This document shows positions 33,011 through 41,443 of a stretch of 64,000 nt of DNA, in pieces. The DNA is from Bacteroidales bacterium (GTDB lineage Bacteria > Bacteroidota > Bacteroidia > Bacteroidales > UBA932): assembly GCA_017626555.1 (NCBI GenBank), contig JAGAIM010000129.1:1-64000 (forward strand), in the 5' to 3' direction. The position numbers and the translations under genes were made by a program. The notes below the pieces were generated by a model. The model was not told the DNA's origin and searched no databases. It saw only the letters and a program-made list of their open reading frames with translations. The first letter of the stretch is position 1, and the number at the start of each line of letters is the position of its first letter.

Positions 33011-35412
33011 AGTATTGGTTGGAATTCAGAAGTAAGTGAGAGCCATTTGCCGGCCGATGTGGTCCAGACTTCCTTGTAGCAGGCGTTGTTGACTGCCGGC
33101 CAGTATGGAATGTCCTCATCCTGGTATGAGCGGATTCCTACCGGTATTTCACCGGTGATCTCTCCGCTTGAAAAACTGCTCATCGATGGATAATCATATC
33201 CTTCTCCATAAATGAGAGACTGTCCGAACGGATTCTTTCCGGTTGTCCAGTACAATTGTTCGGCAGCAATCTGCATCAGTTCCTCGTCGCTGAAATATCT
33301 GCCGCAGATGGCTGCTGCCTTGCCTGTGGACAGATGTATCGCTGTATTGCCGTTGAATATGCTGAGCCATACAGGGAAACGTTTCACATAATGCTTTCCA
33401 TCGATGTATATTCCCTTTCTCACCTGCTCTATGTATCTTTCCTTTGCATCAGCAGGTGCGAAGATATAGAGTGATGAAAAATTGTCTTCATCCTGCCAGT
33501 CATCGATATGCCAGATGCCGCTCGGTACGAGTCCATACGGTTCGGTATATCGCATAAGCCCTTTCAGATATTCTCCGTACAGTTTCATCGATTCCTCCCA
33601 TACGGGGCGGTCGGAATGCTCAGGCTGAGTTCTGCATAGAAGTTCCAGCGCCTGCATATAGATCTGTTCGCGTGACTGGTGGGTGTAGTGCACGATCGAT
33701 CTGTGATCCGTATCACGGTAGAACCAGCCTTTCATCCCGTTCGGCAGCGGTTCCTTGCGCTGGCATTCAATGGTGTATCTTATGTGCGAGACGGCAGCCT
33801 CTGCATATTCTTCTTTCCCTGTAAGCCTGTACAACTGACTGGCTGCCCAGGATATGGTGGCCATATACTGGCTTTTCGAGGTGTTGTAACTATGTTCATA
33901 CATAAACAGGAACCTGTCGAAGCCTTCTGCCAGGAACTTTTCCATTGCGAAGCCGAAGTCTGATTCTGCGGCTCTCGTCAGAAGCCCTTTCATTGCAGGA
34001 TCATCAGGAATGCTCATAGCGGCAAATGCCTCATATCCGGAAAGCAGGAAATTGTCAAATGCCAGATTCTGTTTCCTGACAGTGAAAATATCATCATCAG
34101 TACCTGTTTCCCCGTCAGTCCAGTGCAGGAGACCCATACTGCTTGCTCTCCATCCGTCACCGAATCTTGTCCTTAGCACAAACTCAAGTCCCCAGCGTGC
34201 TTCTTCGAGGAGCCTGGCTGCAAGAACCGGGTTGCTTTCCTTGGAGTTGAGATATGCTTCCAGAAGATTATATGTCACATCTCCAGTCTGAAGAGTCTGC
34301 TGCGAAAGATCTCCGGCATCGTGCCATCCGCCTCCGTATGAAATCCTCTTTCCGTTATGGACTGCGAACATATCCTTGTGGCACTCGTCGTGTATGCCCG
34401 GTACTGCATATCCGCATCTTTGGCAGAATATGAAATTAAGAACTCTCCATTTGGAATCTTCCCAAACATAATCCGATATGCGGAATGGCTTTGATTCCAG
34501 ACTTTCCGTTCTGATGATGTATTCACCTTGCTTTGAAAGTCCGCTGAAGTCGATGACCCCGTATCTGCCTGAACTGCTTTCGGTTGTGAGTATTTTCCCT
34601 TTATAAACGACCTTCCCTTCCGTGTTCTCTATCCGGAACCTGCCGGTTGTCGTGCTGTTTACTATTGCAGTTTTGCGGCTCTTCGGCAGATAGCCGGAAT
34701 ATGGCAGTATTATCCTGTCCTCGGAAGGCTCCCAGCCTTTCTGACTGTCTGGATTCTCTACCTTCTGCAGTCTGATGCCGCCTATAATGAATCTTGCTGT
34801 ATCTCCGTATGTGGAACCTCCGCCTTTTATGGTGGTGTGTATGCTGATGCTTTCAGCAGATGTTCTTTCAATTTCGTCCAAAGAAAGTATGCAGGTGTTC
34901 CATTTCCTGTTTTCAAGATTCATCAGGTGTGACTCACTGTTGCTGACGGTAAGGTTCAGCCCTGTAACGTATGCTCCTTCGCAGTCCGGGTATATGTCCA
35001 GAACAATTCTGTTGAATCTGCTCAAATCCTTACCGTGCAGGCTGCAGACAGCCTTTGCGATGCCGTATGTTGCATAATCAGGGTCATCCGGCGATCCCGT
35101 GGCTCTGTTTCCCGGGTGGACAGGATGTTCTATGACAATCTTAAGTCCTTCTTTGTCTTCAATGAAGCCCAGGCTTCCCATCCCTTCGAAACTCCAGTCT
35201 CCGGCTGATGCACCGAGCGGTTCGTCGTGCAATATCTTATCTTTGAGACAGTTGTCCTCAAACGAATTGTCACGGCAAACAGGGAGCGGAGAGTGGATGA
35301 ATCCGCTCTCTATGATCTGCTTCTGCAGATCCGGGCTTTCCGTCAGATATATCTGGGCGGATGCTGCGGTGACAAGCAGAAGCGCAGAAAAGATGGTTGC
35401 GATTTTTTTCAT
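33007..35412 (-). CDS. Glycoside hydrolase family 9 enzyme (possible exo-beta-glucosaminidase)
   Basis: This 801-residue secreted enzyme has a signal peptide (ending ASAQ), an N-terminal beta-sandwich region to about 230, and an Ig-like CelD_N-type domain (about 238-320, PYSGYLPKSRKTAIV). The (alpha/alpha)6 catalytic domain of GH9 carries WHDAGD (D365/D368, the base) and a final acid glutamate in YKEVWTTS (E781). Most GH9 members are endoglucanases. A branch from chitin-using bacteria removes terminal glucosamine from chito-oligosaccharides, and the amino-sugar kinase, deaminase and GH18 in this operon favour that role here by inference. The gene lies between two ThuA genes and overlaps the next one by 4 bp. 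Confidence 0.85.
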   Translation of the reverse strand: MKKIATIFSALLLVTAASAQIYLTESPDLQKQIIESGFIHSPLPVCRDNSFEDNCLKDKILHDEPLGASAGDWSFEGMGSLGFIEDKEGLKIVIEHPVHPGNRATGSPDDPDYATYGIAKAVCSLHGKDLSRFNRIVLDIYPDCEGAYVTGLNLTVSNSESHLMNLENRKWNTCILSLDEIERTSAESISIHTTIKGGGSTYGDTARFIIGGIRLQKVENPDSQKGWEPSEDRIILPYSGYLPKSRKTAIVNSTTTGRFRIENTEGKVVYKGKILTTESSSGRYGVIDFSGLSKQGEYIIRTESLESKPFRISDYVWEDSKWRVLNFIFCQRCGYAVPGIHDECHKDMFAVHNGKRISYGGGWHDAGDLSQQTLQTGDVTYNLLEAYLNSKESNPVLAARLLEEARWGLEFVLRTRFGDGWRASSMGLLHWTDGETGTDDDIFTVRKQNLAFDNFLLSGYEAFAAMSIPDDPAMKGLLTRAAESDFGFAMEKFLAEGFDRFLFMYEHSYNTSKSQYMATISWAASQLYRLTGKEEYAEAAVSHIRYTIECQRKEPLPNGMKGWFYRDTDHRSIVHYTHQSREQIYMQALELLCRTQPEHSDRPVWEESMKLYGEYLKGLMRYTEPYGLVPSGIWHIDDWQDEDNFSSLYIFAPADAKERYIEQVRKGIYIDGKHYVKRFPVWLSIFNGNTAIHLSTGKAAAICGRYFSDEELMQIAAEQLYWTTGKNPFGQSLIYGEGYDYPSMSSFSSGEITGEIPVGIRSYQDEDIPYWPAVNNACYKEVWTTSAGKWLSLTSEFQPIL

Positions 35413-35415
35413 TGT

Positions 35416-36168
35416 TTATTTGTCCAATACCCAATCAATTGCGTTTGCGAACATTCTTGTGAAGTCAGGGTCATCCAGAAGTTTCGGACTATGTCCCATC
35501 TGGATGTATAGATTCCTGCCTTTGACCTTGTCGTTGCACCATACCACAGGATGGTCTCCCATCTTTATGTCTGTCGGGGTTGTGTATGTGTCTTCATCGA
35601 CTCTGGCAAGAACGTGCACATTGCCGCGAGGTGATATATCGTAGGTGTAGAATTCGTCGTCAGGGATGATAACGGTAGGGCTGACCCCTTGCATAACAGG
35701 GTGTTCCGGATCTTCTACAATCATAGTTCCGTCGGTCAGTTCCTCGATGTAGTTCGTATAGGTTATGCCTCCCAAAAGCCGCTGGAACCATTTCCATATC
35801 GGATATCCTTCTCGGAATTCCCCGATAAGAGTGGCGTGGTGGAAACCGATCCATCCGCCTTTGCCTTCCTCAATGTATTCCTGAAAAGCCTTCTGCCCTT
35901 CTTCCGACCATCCGAACGGAGGATAGTCTAGTTGGATGATTGCATCAAATCTTTCCAGAAAATCTTTTGTTATCGGAGCGGCTGTGTTGATCTCTGTGAT
36001 GGTATAGCCGTTTTCCGCACCTTCGTCAGCCAGCCATTGGAGGGCTGCGTCAGTGAAAGGACCGTGTTGTCCGCCTCTTTCTGTGAGTACGAGTATTTCG
36101 TTCTGCTTTGGTGTGCAGGAGGCTGCCAAAACTGTAACAAGCGCTGCAAGAATCTGTAATGCTTTCAT
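35416..36168 (-). CDS. ThuA-like lipoprotein, copy 2
   Basis: The correct start is ATG 36168, giving a 250-residue lipoprotein with signal peptide and lipobox LAASC (C18). A longer open frame to 36570 runs over the transporter gene and is not used. The ThuA fold is seen in KGGWIGFHHATLIG, WFQRLLGGITY, EDPEHPVMQGVSP and HPVVWCNDKVKGRNLYIQMG. The gene sits 2 bp after the sugar permease and 3 bp before GH9. Its role is not known. Exported ThuA-like proteins in such loci are candidates for sugar modification or binding. Confidence 0.82.
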   Translation of the reverse strand: MKALQILAALVTVLAASCTPKQNEILVLTERGGQHGPFTDAALQWLADEGAENGYTITEINTAAPITKDFLERFDAIIQLDYPPFGWSEEGQKAFQEYIEEGKGGWIGFHHATLIGEFREGYPIWKWFQRLLGGITYTNYIEELTDGTMIVEDPEHPVMQGVSPTVIIPDDEFYTYDISPRGNVHVLARVDEDTYTTPTDIKMGDHPVVWCNDKVKGRNLYIQMGHSPKLLDDPDFTRMFANAIDWVLDK

Positions 36169-36170
36169 AA

Positions 36171-37424
36171 TCAGTCTGCTGTTTGACGTATTTTTGAACC
36201 TATGAGTGCGTAGAAGAGCATAAAGAGTTCTCCGAAGAGTACAATGAACCAGGAGTATCTCCATATTCCTGCTGCGTCTGCAATCATTCCCTGAAGAAGC
36301 GGAAGTATGGCACCTCCGACTACTCCGATCATAAATACTCCGGATGCTATGGATGTATATTTGCCTAATCTGGCTGTGGCAAGTGTGAATATCGCTCCCC
36401 ACATTATAGAGTGGAACAGACCTGCTGCAGCAAGTATCCACGGATTGTCCATTATCATTGCAGCAATGACCAGTACCGATGCTGACACAGTAGTAATGAT
36501 CAACTGGGTTTTTGGGGAAATTCTGCTGAGCGAACTGCCGATGCTTCGTCCCACCAGCATTCCGCCCCAATATACGGTGGCCAGAAGGGCTGGTGATGCA
36601 AGTCCTTTTTCTATGGCGTACAGGTTGATGTTTCCTCCTATGCAGACTTCTACACCGACATAGAAGAATATTGCAATCACTCCGAGAGTCAGATGGCTGA
36701 AGGACCAGACGCTCTTTTCCGGCTTTTCATTGCCTTCATTTCTTGTTCCTTCGATGTCAGGAAGAGAAAATCTTGAAAGGAGGGCAAGCAGGATAAGGAT
36801 AACGGCTGTCAGTGCCAGAAACGGAACCATTATCTGGTTGATGTTGACATCTTCGGCAGCAACTCCACCGAATACGATTCCAGTGACGAAATAAGGTGCT
36901 ACGGTAGTTCCTATTGAATTGGCTGTACCGCCGATTGCCAGACGCTGTATGGATTGCGTTCCTTTGATGGAGCAGGCTGAAAGGTAAGGGTTTATGACCA
37001 CTTGAAGAATCGTTGCCGATGCTCCGGTCACAAATGATCCGAGAAGAAATATTATGAAGCCGATATGAAGGCTTATCTTTCCGATATGCAGAATGGCTTG
37101 AGGATAACGTACTGTCACCCACGAAGATATGAAAAACATCGCGAGTCCTGCAGCCATTACCATAAGACCTCTGAGGAGAGTGCCTTTATAGCCGTGGTTG
37201 TTTACCCATCTCGAGCCTATAGGCCCGCTGAGAGGGTAGGCCAGAAACCAGGAGAAGGTTATCAATGTGGCGAATGTGTTCTGCAGAGAGCCGGCGTCGG
37301 CCAGGAAAGCCTCTTTGAGCGGCCCCTGGAACTGCGTATTGGCCGTCGTGAGGAATCCTACTATCAGGAACAGGAATACCATTGCCAGAAACGGTCCTGT
37401 GTAATTCTGTTGCTTAGTGTTCAT
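36171..37424 (-). CDS. Sugar:proton symporter of the MFS FHS type (NagP/FucP-like)
   Basis: The preferred start is ATG 37424 (MNTKQQNYTG), because a longer frame to 37490 adds a polar stretch overlapping the leader. The 417-residue protein has 12 hydrophobic segments and begins the membrane part with NTQFQGPLKEAF, typical of the FHS family (fucose, glucose/galactose and N-acetylglucosamine symporters). GTQSIQRLAIGGTANSIG lies in the middle. In this operon it most likely moves a monosaccharide such as GlcNAc or glucosamine across the inner membrane before phosphorylation by the ROK kinase. It lies 23 bp after the nagB-like gene. Confidence 0.85.
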   Translation of the reverse strand: MNTKQQNYTGPFLAMVFLFLIVGFLTTANTQFQGPLKEAFLADAGSLQNTFATLITFSWFLAYPLSGPIGSRWVNNHGYKGTLLRGLMVMAAGLAMFFISSWVTVRYPQAILHIGKISLHIGFIIFLLGSFVTGASATILQVVINPYLSACSIKGTQSIQRLAIGGTANSIGTTVAPYFVTGIVFGGVAAEDVNINQIMVPFLALTAVILILLALLSRFSLPDIEGTRNEGNEKPEKSVWSFSHLTLGVIAIFFYVGVEVCIGGNINLYAIEKGLASPALLATVYWGGMLVGRSIGSSLSRISPKTQLIITTVSASVLVIAAMIMDNPWILAAAGLFHSIMWGAIFTLATARLGKYTSIASGVFMIGVVGGAILPLLQGMIADAAGIWRYSWFIVLFGELFMLFYALIGSKIRQTAD

Positions 37425-37447
37425 ATTTATGTGTTTAATGTCTATTG

Positions 37448-38173
37448 TTACAGTTCTGCCGCTGCAGCCTTGTCGAGAAGATATTCGCAATCCGGATGCA
37501 ATCTGAGAATACTTGCCGGATGGGCTTCAGTCAGAGGCCCTCTCAGCATTTTCTTCACCGATTCCGCTTTGTTGGCACCTTTGGCCACTAGTATGATCTT
37601 TCGAGCCTGCATAATGTCTTTCAGTCCGAGCGTGACACCTCCGAGCATCACTTCCTGCGGGGTCTGCGTCTCACGCCTTATTCTTTCTTCCAGTTCTTCG
37701 TTCATCTTCGTTACCCAGGCTGAAGAGTCGAAAGATGTTCCAGGCTGGTTGAAACCCAGATGCCCGTTCTCTCCCAGACCAAGAATCAGGAGGTCTATTC
37801 CGCCTCTTCTGCCGAGTTCTTCAAGAAACTCTTTGCAAGCCTTGTCGAAGTCATCGGATATGGTCGGAAGCATAATGAAGTTCTCTTCCTTTATATCGAT
37901 GTCCTTGACTATTTCGTTCCAGAGCATAGTGTAGCAGGCTCCGGAATATTCCCTAGGCACATTCACAACTTCATCCACTCCTGTTATTGTAAGTCTTGAA
38001 GTGTCAAAAGAAGAAGCCTTGCAGATTTCCGCTACCCTTCTATGCATATTTCCGGTAGTCCTTCCTGTAGAAAGACATATTACGGAATCCTTCTTGGAGA
38101 CCATCTGGTTCACTATTCTCCAAGCAGCAGTTTCATCAAATATCTGCTCGTTGTCAACTATGGTTATTTTCAT
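37448..38173 (-). CDS. nagB: Glucosamine-6-phosphate deaminase family protein
   Basis: NagB converts glucosamine-6-phosphate to fructose-6-phosphate and ammonia. The 241-residue protein shows CLSTGRTTGNMHR (phosphate-binding loop), TGVDEVV (proton-transfer aspartate region), LLILGLGENGHLGFNQPG (the family signature) and LTEAHPAS near the end. It is slightly shorter than classic NagB (about 260-270 residues) and may belong to the closely related lactonase-type branch. Its place between an amino-sugar kinase and a sugar permease supports the deaminase reading. It follows the kinase gene by 3 bp. Confidence 0.85.
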   Translation of the reverse strand: MKITIVDNEQIFDETAAWRIVNQMVSKKDSVICLSTGRTTGNMHRRVAEICKASSFDTSRLTITGVDEVVNVPREYSGACYTMLWNEIVKDIDIKEENFIMLPTISDDFDKACKEFLEELGRRGGIDLLILGLGENGHLGFNQPGTSFDSSAWVTKMNEELEERIRRETQTPQEVMLGGVTLGLKDIMQARKIILVAKGANKAESVKKMLRGPLTEAHPASILRLHPDCEYLLDKAAAAEL

Positions 38174-38176
38174 AAT

Positions 38177-39118
38177 TTACATATTCATTGCAACGGCGCA
38201 CGCTCCAAGCAGGCCGATAAATTCAGGATTAAGTTTTGTGAGCACGACTCCGTTTGTGACAAAGCGCATAGTGGAAGGATGCAGCCTTTTGAGAATATTT
38301 TCAAACATATACTCTTCTGCAACTACTCCTCCACCCAAAACTACCGTATCTGGATCTGTGATTCTCACCATATTCATAATGAGGTTTGCTATGCCGTCTG
38401 CAGCATTGTCAGTCAGCACTTTGCACAGAGGATCACCACTCTGGCACAGTCTGATGACATCCTGAACGCTGACCCTGCCTTTCATTTCAGATGGGATCTC
38501 AAGAGAAGTCTTATAATCCTTGCACAAAAGTCTTGCACATCTGTCTATTCCGGCTCCGGAAGATATGCTTTCGACACAGTCATATCTGCCGCATACGCAT
38601 TTTACGCCAAGGTTGATCCCGACTCTTGTGTGGCCTGCTTCCCCGGCATTGAAATGGCTTCCGCGGATCTGTCTTCCGTTTACGACCGTGCCGACGGCTA
38701 TGCCTGTTCCTACATTTATATATACGAAATTCTTTGAGAACTGGCCGACACCCCAGACGCGCTCCGCTCTTGTCGCGCTTTTGACATCATTGTCGATACG
38801 GCAAGGTATTCCGTAGATTTCGCTCAGTTCCTTTGCCAGAGCGATAGGTTGTGTCCTGTGAGGATCGATCTGATGCCATATACCGGCTCCGGGATCGACT
38901 CTTCCGATAAGTCCGACGCCCATAGCCACAGGCTTGTCCGATGCCCAGCCAACAGTCTTTATGTAGTCATCAAGAGATACCTTGATGATTTCAAGTGCTG
39001 CCTGCTGATTGAAGAATCCCGAAGCATATTTCTTATACTTCAGAATATTCCCGTGTGTGTCAACTTCGCCTATCAGAAGTTTTGTGCCGCCAAGATCCAG
39101 ACCAAGGTAAGTTTCCAT
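38177..39118 (-). CDS. ROK-family sugar kinase (GlcNAc or glucosamine kinase candidate)
   Basis: The start at 39118 (METYLGLDLGGTK) is supported by the N-terminal ATP-binding motif; a longer frame to 39289 has no such support. The 313-residue enzyme has DLGGTK (phosphate 1), NDVKSATRAERVWG (with the catalytic aspartate in IDND), NVGTGIAVG, and the ROK zinc signature as CVCGRYDCVES. It phosphorylates a hexose or amino hexose at C6. Being the first gene of the operon with nagB next, it is read as a GlcNAc or glucosamine kinase. A TAAATTTG -7 box lies 24 bp upstream. Confidence 0.86.
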   Translation of the reverse strand: METYLGLDLGGTKLLIGEVDTHGNILKYKKYASGFFNQQAALEIIKVSLDDYIKTVGWASDKPVAMGVGLIGRVDPGAGIWHQIDPHRTQPIALAKELSEIYGIPCRIDNDVKSATRAERVWGVGQFSKNFVYINVGTGIAVGTVVNGRQIRGSHFNAGEAGHTRVGINLGVKCVCGRYDCVESISSGAGIDRCARLLCKDYKTSLEIPSEMKGRVSVQDVIRLCQSGDPLCKVLTDNAADGIANLIMNMVRITDPDTVVLGGGVVAEEYMFENILKRLHPSTMRFVTNGVVLTKLNPEFIGLLGACAVAMNM

Positions 39119-39141
39119 AGAGTTCGATTTTTGGTACGGAA

Positions 39142-39149
39142 CAAATTTA
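39142..39149 (-). promoter_or_regulatory. Probable -7 element of the amino-sugar operon
   Basis: TAAATTTG on the minus strand lies 24 bp before the kinase ATG. From here the nine genes down to 26440 follow with gaps of at most 23 bp, so a single 12.7-kb transcript is likely. No exact -33 TTTG is present. Confidence 0.5.
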
Positions 39150-39225
39150 ATATCTGTATGGCCTTTCCGAGGTTTAAAAAATGACTGAAAAGGTTTGAAT
39201 CCTTGTAAAATGGGGTTATGAACAA

Positions 39226-39257
39226 GAAAAGCATCCCCCTGACGGAGGATGCTTTTC
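39226..39257 (-). terminator. Rho-independent terminator after the DUF456 gene
   Basis: A perfect 11-bp stem (GAAAAGCATCC with GGATGCTTTTC) encloses a 10-nt loop, 18 bp beyond the DUF456 stop on the minus strand. The stem itself ends in T4C followed by TTG. Confidence 0.75.
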
Positions 39258-39275
39258 CTGGAATTTGTGCAATTT

Positions 39276-39749
39276 TTACATATACACAATTATTTTCCAC
39301 ATAATCAGGCAGGCTACTATGGTCTTGAGGCCGGTTCCTGTGATGAAGCCGAGGAATGAGCCCACGGCTGCCTTCAATGCCTGGGAGAAACCTTTGCGGC
39401 TGTAGTACCATTCAGCCAGCAATGCTCCGAGGAAAGAACCGAGAATCATACCTATAGGAGTGAAAATGATGCCGAGGATGAGGCCGGCCATTGCGCCACG
39501 TTCAGCATATTTGCTTCCTCCTGTCACCTTTGTGAACCACATCGGCACCACATAATCAACTATAGAGACAATAGCTACCACGACACCCCAGATGATGAGT
39601 GTCTTGAGCTGCATATCTTCCGGTCCCCATATATAAAGGATCAGAAGACCGATCCAACTGACCGGTGTGCCGGGGAGTCCCGGCAGGATGCTGCCAGCGA
39701 TGCCGATGATGCCGGCCAGAATCGCCAATATTGAAATCAGTATATCCAT
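39276..39749 (-). CDS. DUF456-family membrane protein
   Basis: The 157-residue protein is strongly hydrophobic with about four membrane segments and glycine-rich turns. It begins with IGIAGSILPGLPGTPVSWIG and has AGLILGIIFTPIGMILGSFLGA in the middle, both characteristic of DUF456. The function of the family is unknown. It stands alone between a terminator and the large palindromic repeat at 39768-39868, which could contain its promoter or separate it from the aminopeptidase gene upstream. Confidence 0.82.
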   Translation of the reverse strand: MDILISILAILAGIIGIAGSILPGLPGTPVSWIGLLILYIWGPEDMQLKTLIIWGVVVAIVSIVDYVVPMWFTKVTGGSKYAERGAMAGLILGIIFTPIGMILGSFLGALLAEWYYSRKGFSQALKAAVGSFLGFITGTGLKTIVACLIMWKIIVYM

Positions 39750-39767
39750 AGCTTTGTATTGTTGCCG

Positions 39768-39868
39768 TTGAAATCAGGACTATGCAAGGAGAAGACGTGC
39801 CACCCCCGGCTAGGGGTGCCTCCCATCAGGGAGGCGGGGGTCTTCGGATTGCATAGTCCTGATTTCAA
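39768..39868. repeat. 101-bp nested palindromic element
   Basis: Perfect 20-bp inverted repeats form the ends (39768-39787 with 39849-39868). Inside are a GAAGAC/GTCTTC pair and two further hairpins, CCTCCC-ATCA-GGGAGG and a CACCCC/GGGGTG stem, so the element can fold into a branched structure. It is much richer in G/C than its surroundings and abuts the stop of the aminopeptidase gene. It may act as a terminator and looks like a mobile repeat unit. Confidence 0.85.
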
Positions 39869-41305
39869 CTATTCATTTGCCATAATGTTTTCTATATCAG
39901 ATGATTTGATCGGCAGACGCTGAGGGCCGAGACGGCGTGCTCCGTCGGCTGTCACAAGGATGTCGTCCTCAAGGCGGATGCCACCGAAGTCGTAGTAGCC
40001 GGCGAGTTTTTCGTAATTCACAAATCCCTTGTCGGTGCCTTCTCTCTTCCATTGCTCGATGAGCGCCGGAATGAAGTATATGCCCGGCTCGTCGCTGATC
40101 ACGTGTCCAGGCTTGAGGTCGCGGGCCATACGCAGATTGCCCATTCCCAGAAGAGGGGAGCGCTTGCGTTCATCTCCATAGCCTACATAATTTTCGCCCA
40201 GATCCTCCATATCGTGCACGTCAAGTCCCATATTGTGTCCAAGACCGTGAGGCATAAACAGACCTGAAATGCCGCAGGCTACCATCTCGTCCACGTCTCC
40301 ACGGACAAAGTCCAGAGCCTTCAGTTGCTCCAGCATATATCTTACGGTCGCGCAATGCACATCCCAGTACGATGTTCCTGGCTTGGTGAGGCTGAATGCG
40401 ACTTCGTTGGCCTGCTCCACGATGTCGTAGATCTCACGCTGCTTGGTTGTGAACTTTCCGCTGCAAGGATATGTGCGGGTGAAGTCGGAAGCATAGTGCG
40501 TATTGCTTTCGGCACCTGCATCAACAACGAGAAGACGACCCGGAGTAATTATCTGATGGTGACTGTGATTGTGGAGAGTCTCACCGTTCTGGGAGAGGAT
40601 TGTCGTAAATGACACTCCCCATCCCTTTGACAGAGTGACACCTTCCATCCGTCCTACAATCTCCTGCTCGAGGACTCCAGGCTTGCAGCCTCTGCGGGCT
40701 TCAGTATGCATCAGATAGCCGATCTCGCAGGCCTTGTCGATCTCATCGATTTCGCATTGCTCCTTGATCAGACGCATAGCCACGACAGCCTTGACGAGTT
40801 CTTCAGAAGCGCCACCGGCTGCAACTGGAGCCACTTTGCGCACAGCAGCATTCGGTTTGCCTGTCAATTCGGCAAGTTTCATCTGATTGTAATACCTTGC
40901 AGGCGGAAGGAAATGCACCTGACGGCCGGCAGCAACGGCATTTGTCACTGCCTTGTCAAACTCATCCAGAGGGAGGGTTCTGGAACATCCTATTGCCTCA
41001 CCTTTTGATGCGACAGTAGGTTGAGGCCCCATCCAGATGATGTCGTCGATATCCACATCATTGCCGTAAAGGCATTCATCACCGCTGTCAAGGTCAAGCA
41101 CTGCTGCAAACCAAGGCTCATCGATGCCCCAGTAATAGATGAAACTGCTGTCCTGACGGAATTTGTAGTCGTTGCCGCGGTAGTTGGTCGGAGCATCTAC
41201 GTTTCCGAGGAATATTGCGATGCCTCTGTTTCCCTCTACGGTTCTGGACGCCATCTGCTCCAGCAGAACGCGGCGTCGGTTTATGTAAACATTCGCTTCA
41301 AACAT
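39869..41305 (-). CDS. pepP: Xaa-Pro aminopeptidase (M24 family, aminopeptidase P)
   Basis: This cytoplasmic 478-residue peptidase releases N-terminal residues linked to proline. The N-terminal domain (to about 170) is of the creatinase/AMP_N type (IAIFLGNVDAPTNYRGNDYKFRQDSSF). The C-terminal pita-bread domain supplies the two-metal ligands: aspartates in VVDAGAESNTHYASDFTRTY, histidine in GLGHNMGLDVHD, and glutamates in SDEPGIY and GGIRLEDDIL. Length is normal. The stop codon touches the palindromic element downstream, and a TACCTTTG -7 box lies 31 bp upstream of the start. Confidence 0.93.
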   Translation of the reverse strand: MFEANVYINRRRVLLEQMASRTVEGNRGIAIFLGNVDAPTNYRGNDYKFRQDSSFIYYWGIDEPWFAAVLDLDSGDECLYGNDVDIDDIIWMGPQPTVASKGEAIGCSRTLPLDEFDKAVTNAVAAGRQVHFLPPARYYNQMKLAELTGKPNAAVRKVAPVAAGGASEELVKAVVAMRLIKEQCEIDEIDKACEIGYLMHTEARRGCKPGVLEQEIVGRMEGVTLSKGWGVSFTTILSQNGETLHNHSHHQIITPGRLLVVDAGAESNTHYASDFTRTYPCSGKFTTKQREIYDIVEQANEVAFSLTKPGTSYWDVHCATVRYMLEQLKALDFVRGDVDEMVACGISGLFMPHGLGHNMGLDVHDMEDLGENYVGYGDERKRSPLLGMGNLRMARDLKPGHVISDEPGIYFIPALIEQWKREGTDKGFVNYEKLAGYYDFGGIRLEDDILVTADGARRLGPQRLPIKSSDIENIMANE

Positions 41306-41336
41306 ATTTTAACCCTGATTATTCATACGTATTTTT

Positions 41337-41344
41337 CAAAGGTA
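41337..41344 (-). promoter_or_regulatory. Probable -7 element of the aminopeptidase gene
   Basis: TACCTTTG on the minus strand lies 31 bp before the ATG. The upstream A/T-rich stretch has only a partial -33 match. Confidence 0.5.
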
Positions 41345-41379
41345 ATAATATATTTTTAATCAAGATGTGGATAATGAAT

Positions 41380-41412
41380 AAAAAATCCAACCTTTACATA
41401 TCGAAGGTTGGA
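41380..41412 (-). terminator. Rho-independent terminator of the ribose-type operon
   Basis: A 9-bp stem (TCCAACCTT with AAGGTTGGA) around an 9-nt loop is followed on the minus strand by six T residues. It lies 31 bp after the stop of the sialidase-like gene. Confidence 0.88.
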
Positions 41413-41443
41413 ACTATTCATAATGTAAAGAAGGACATTCGTT

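Noticed and set aside
36169..36570. N-terminal extension of the second ThuA protein
   Set aside because: The extension overlaps the sugar permease gene and reads as low-quality sequence; the internal ATG at 36168 gives a proper lipoprotein signal.
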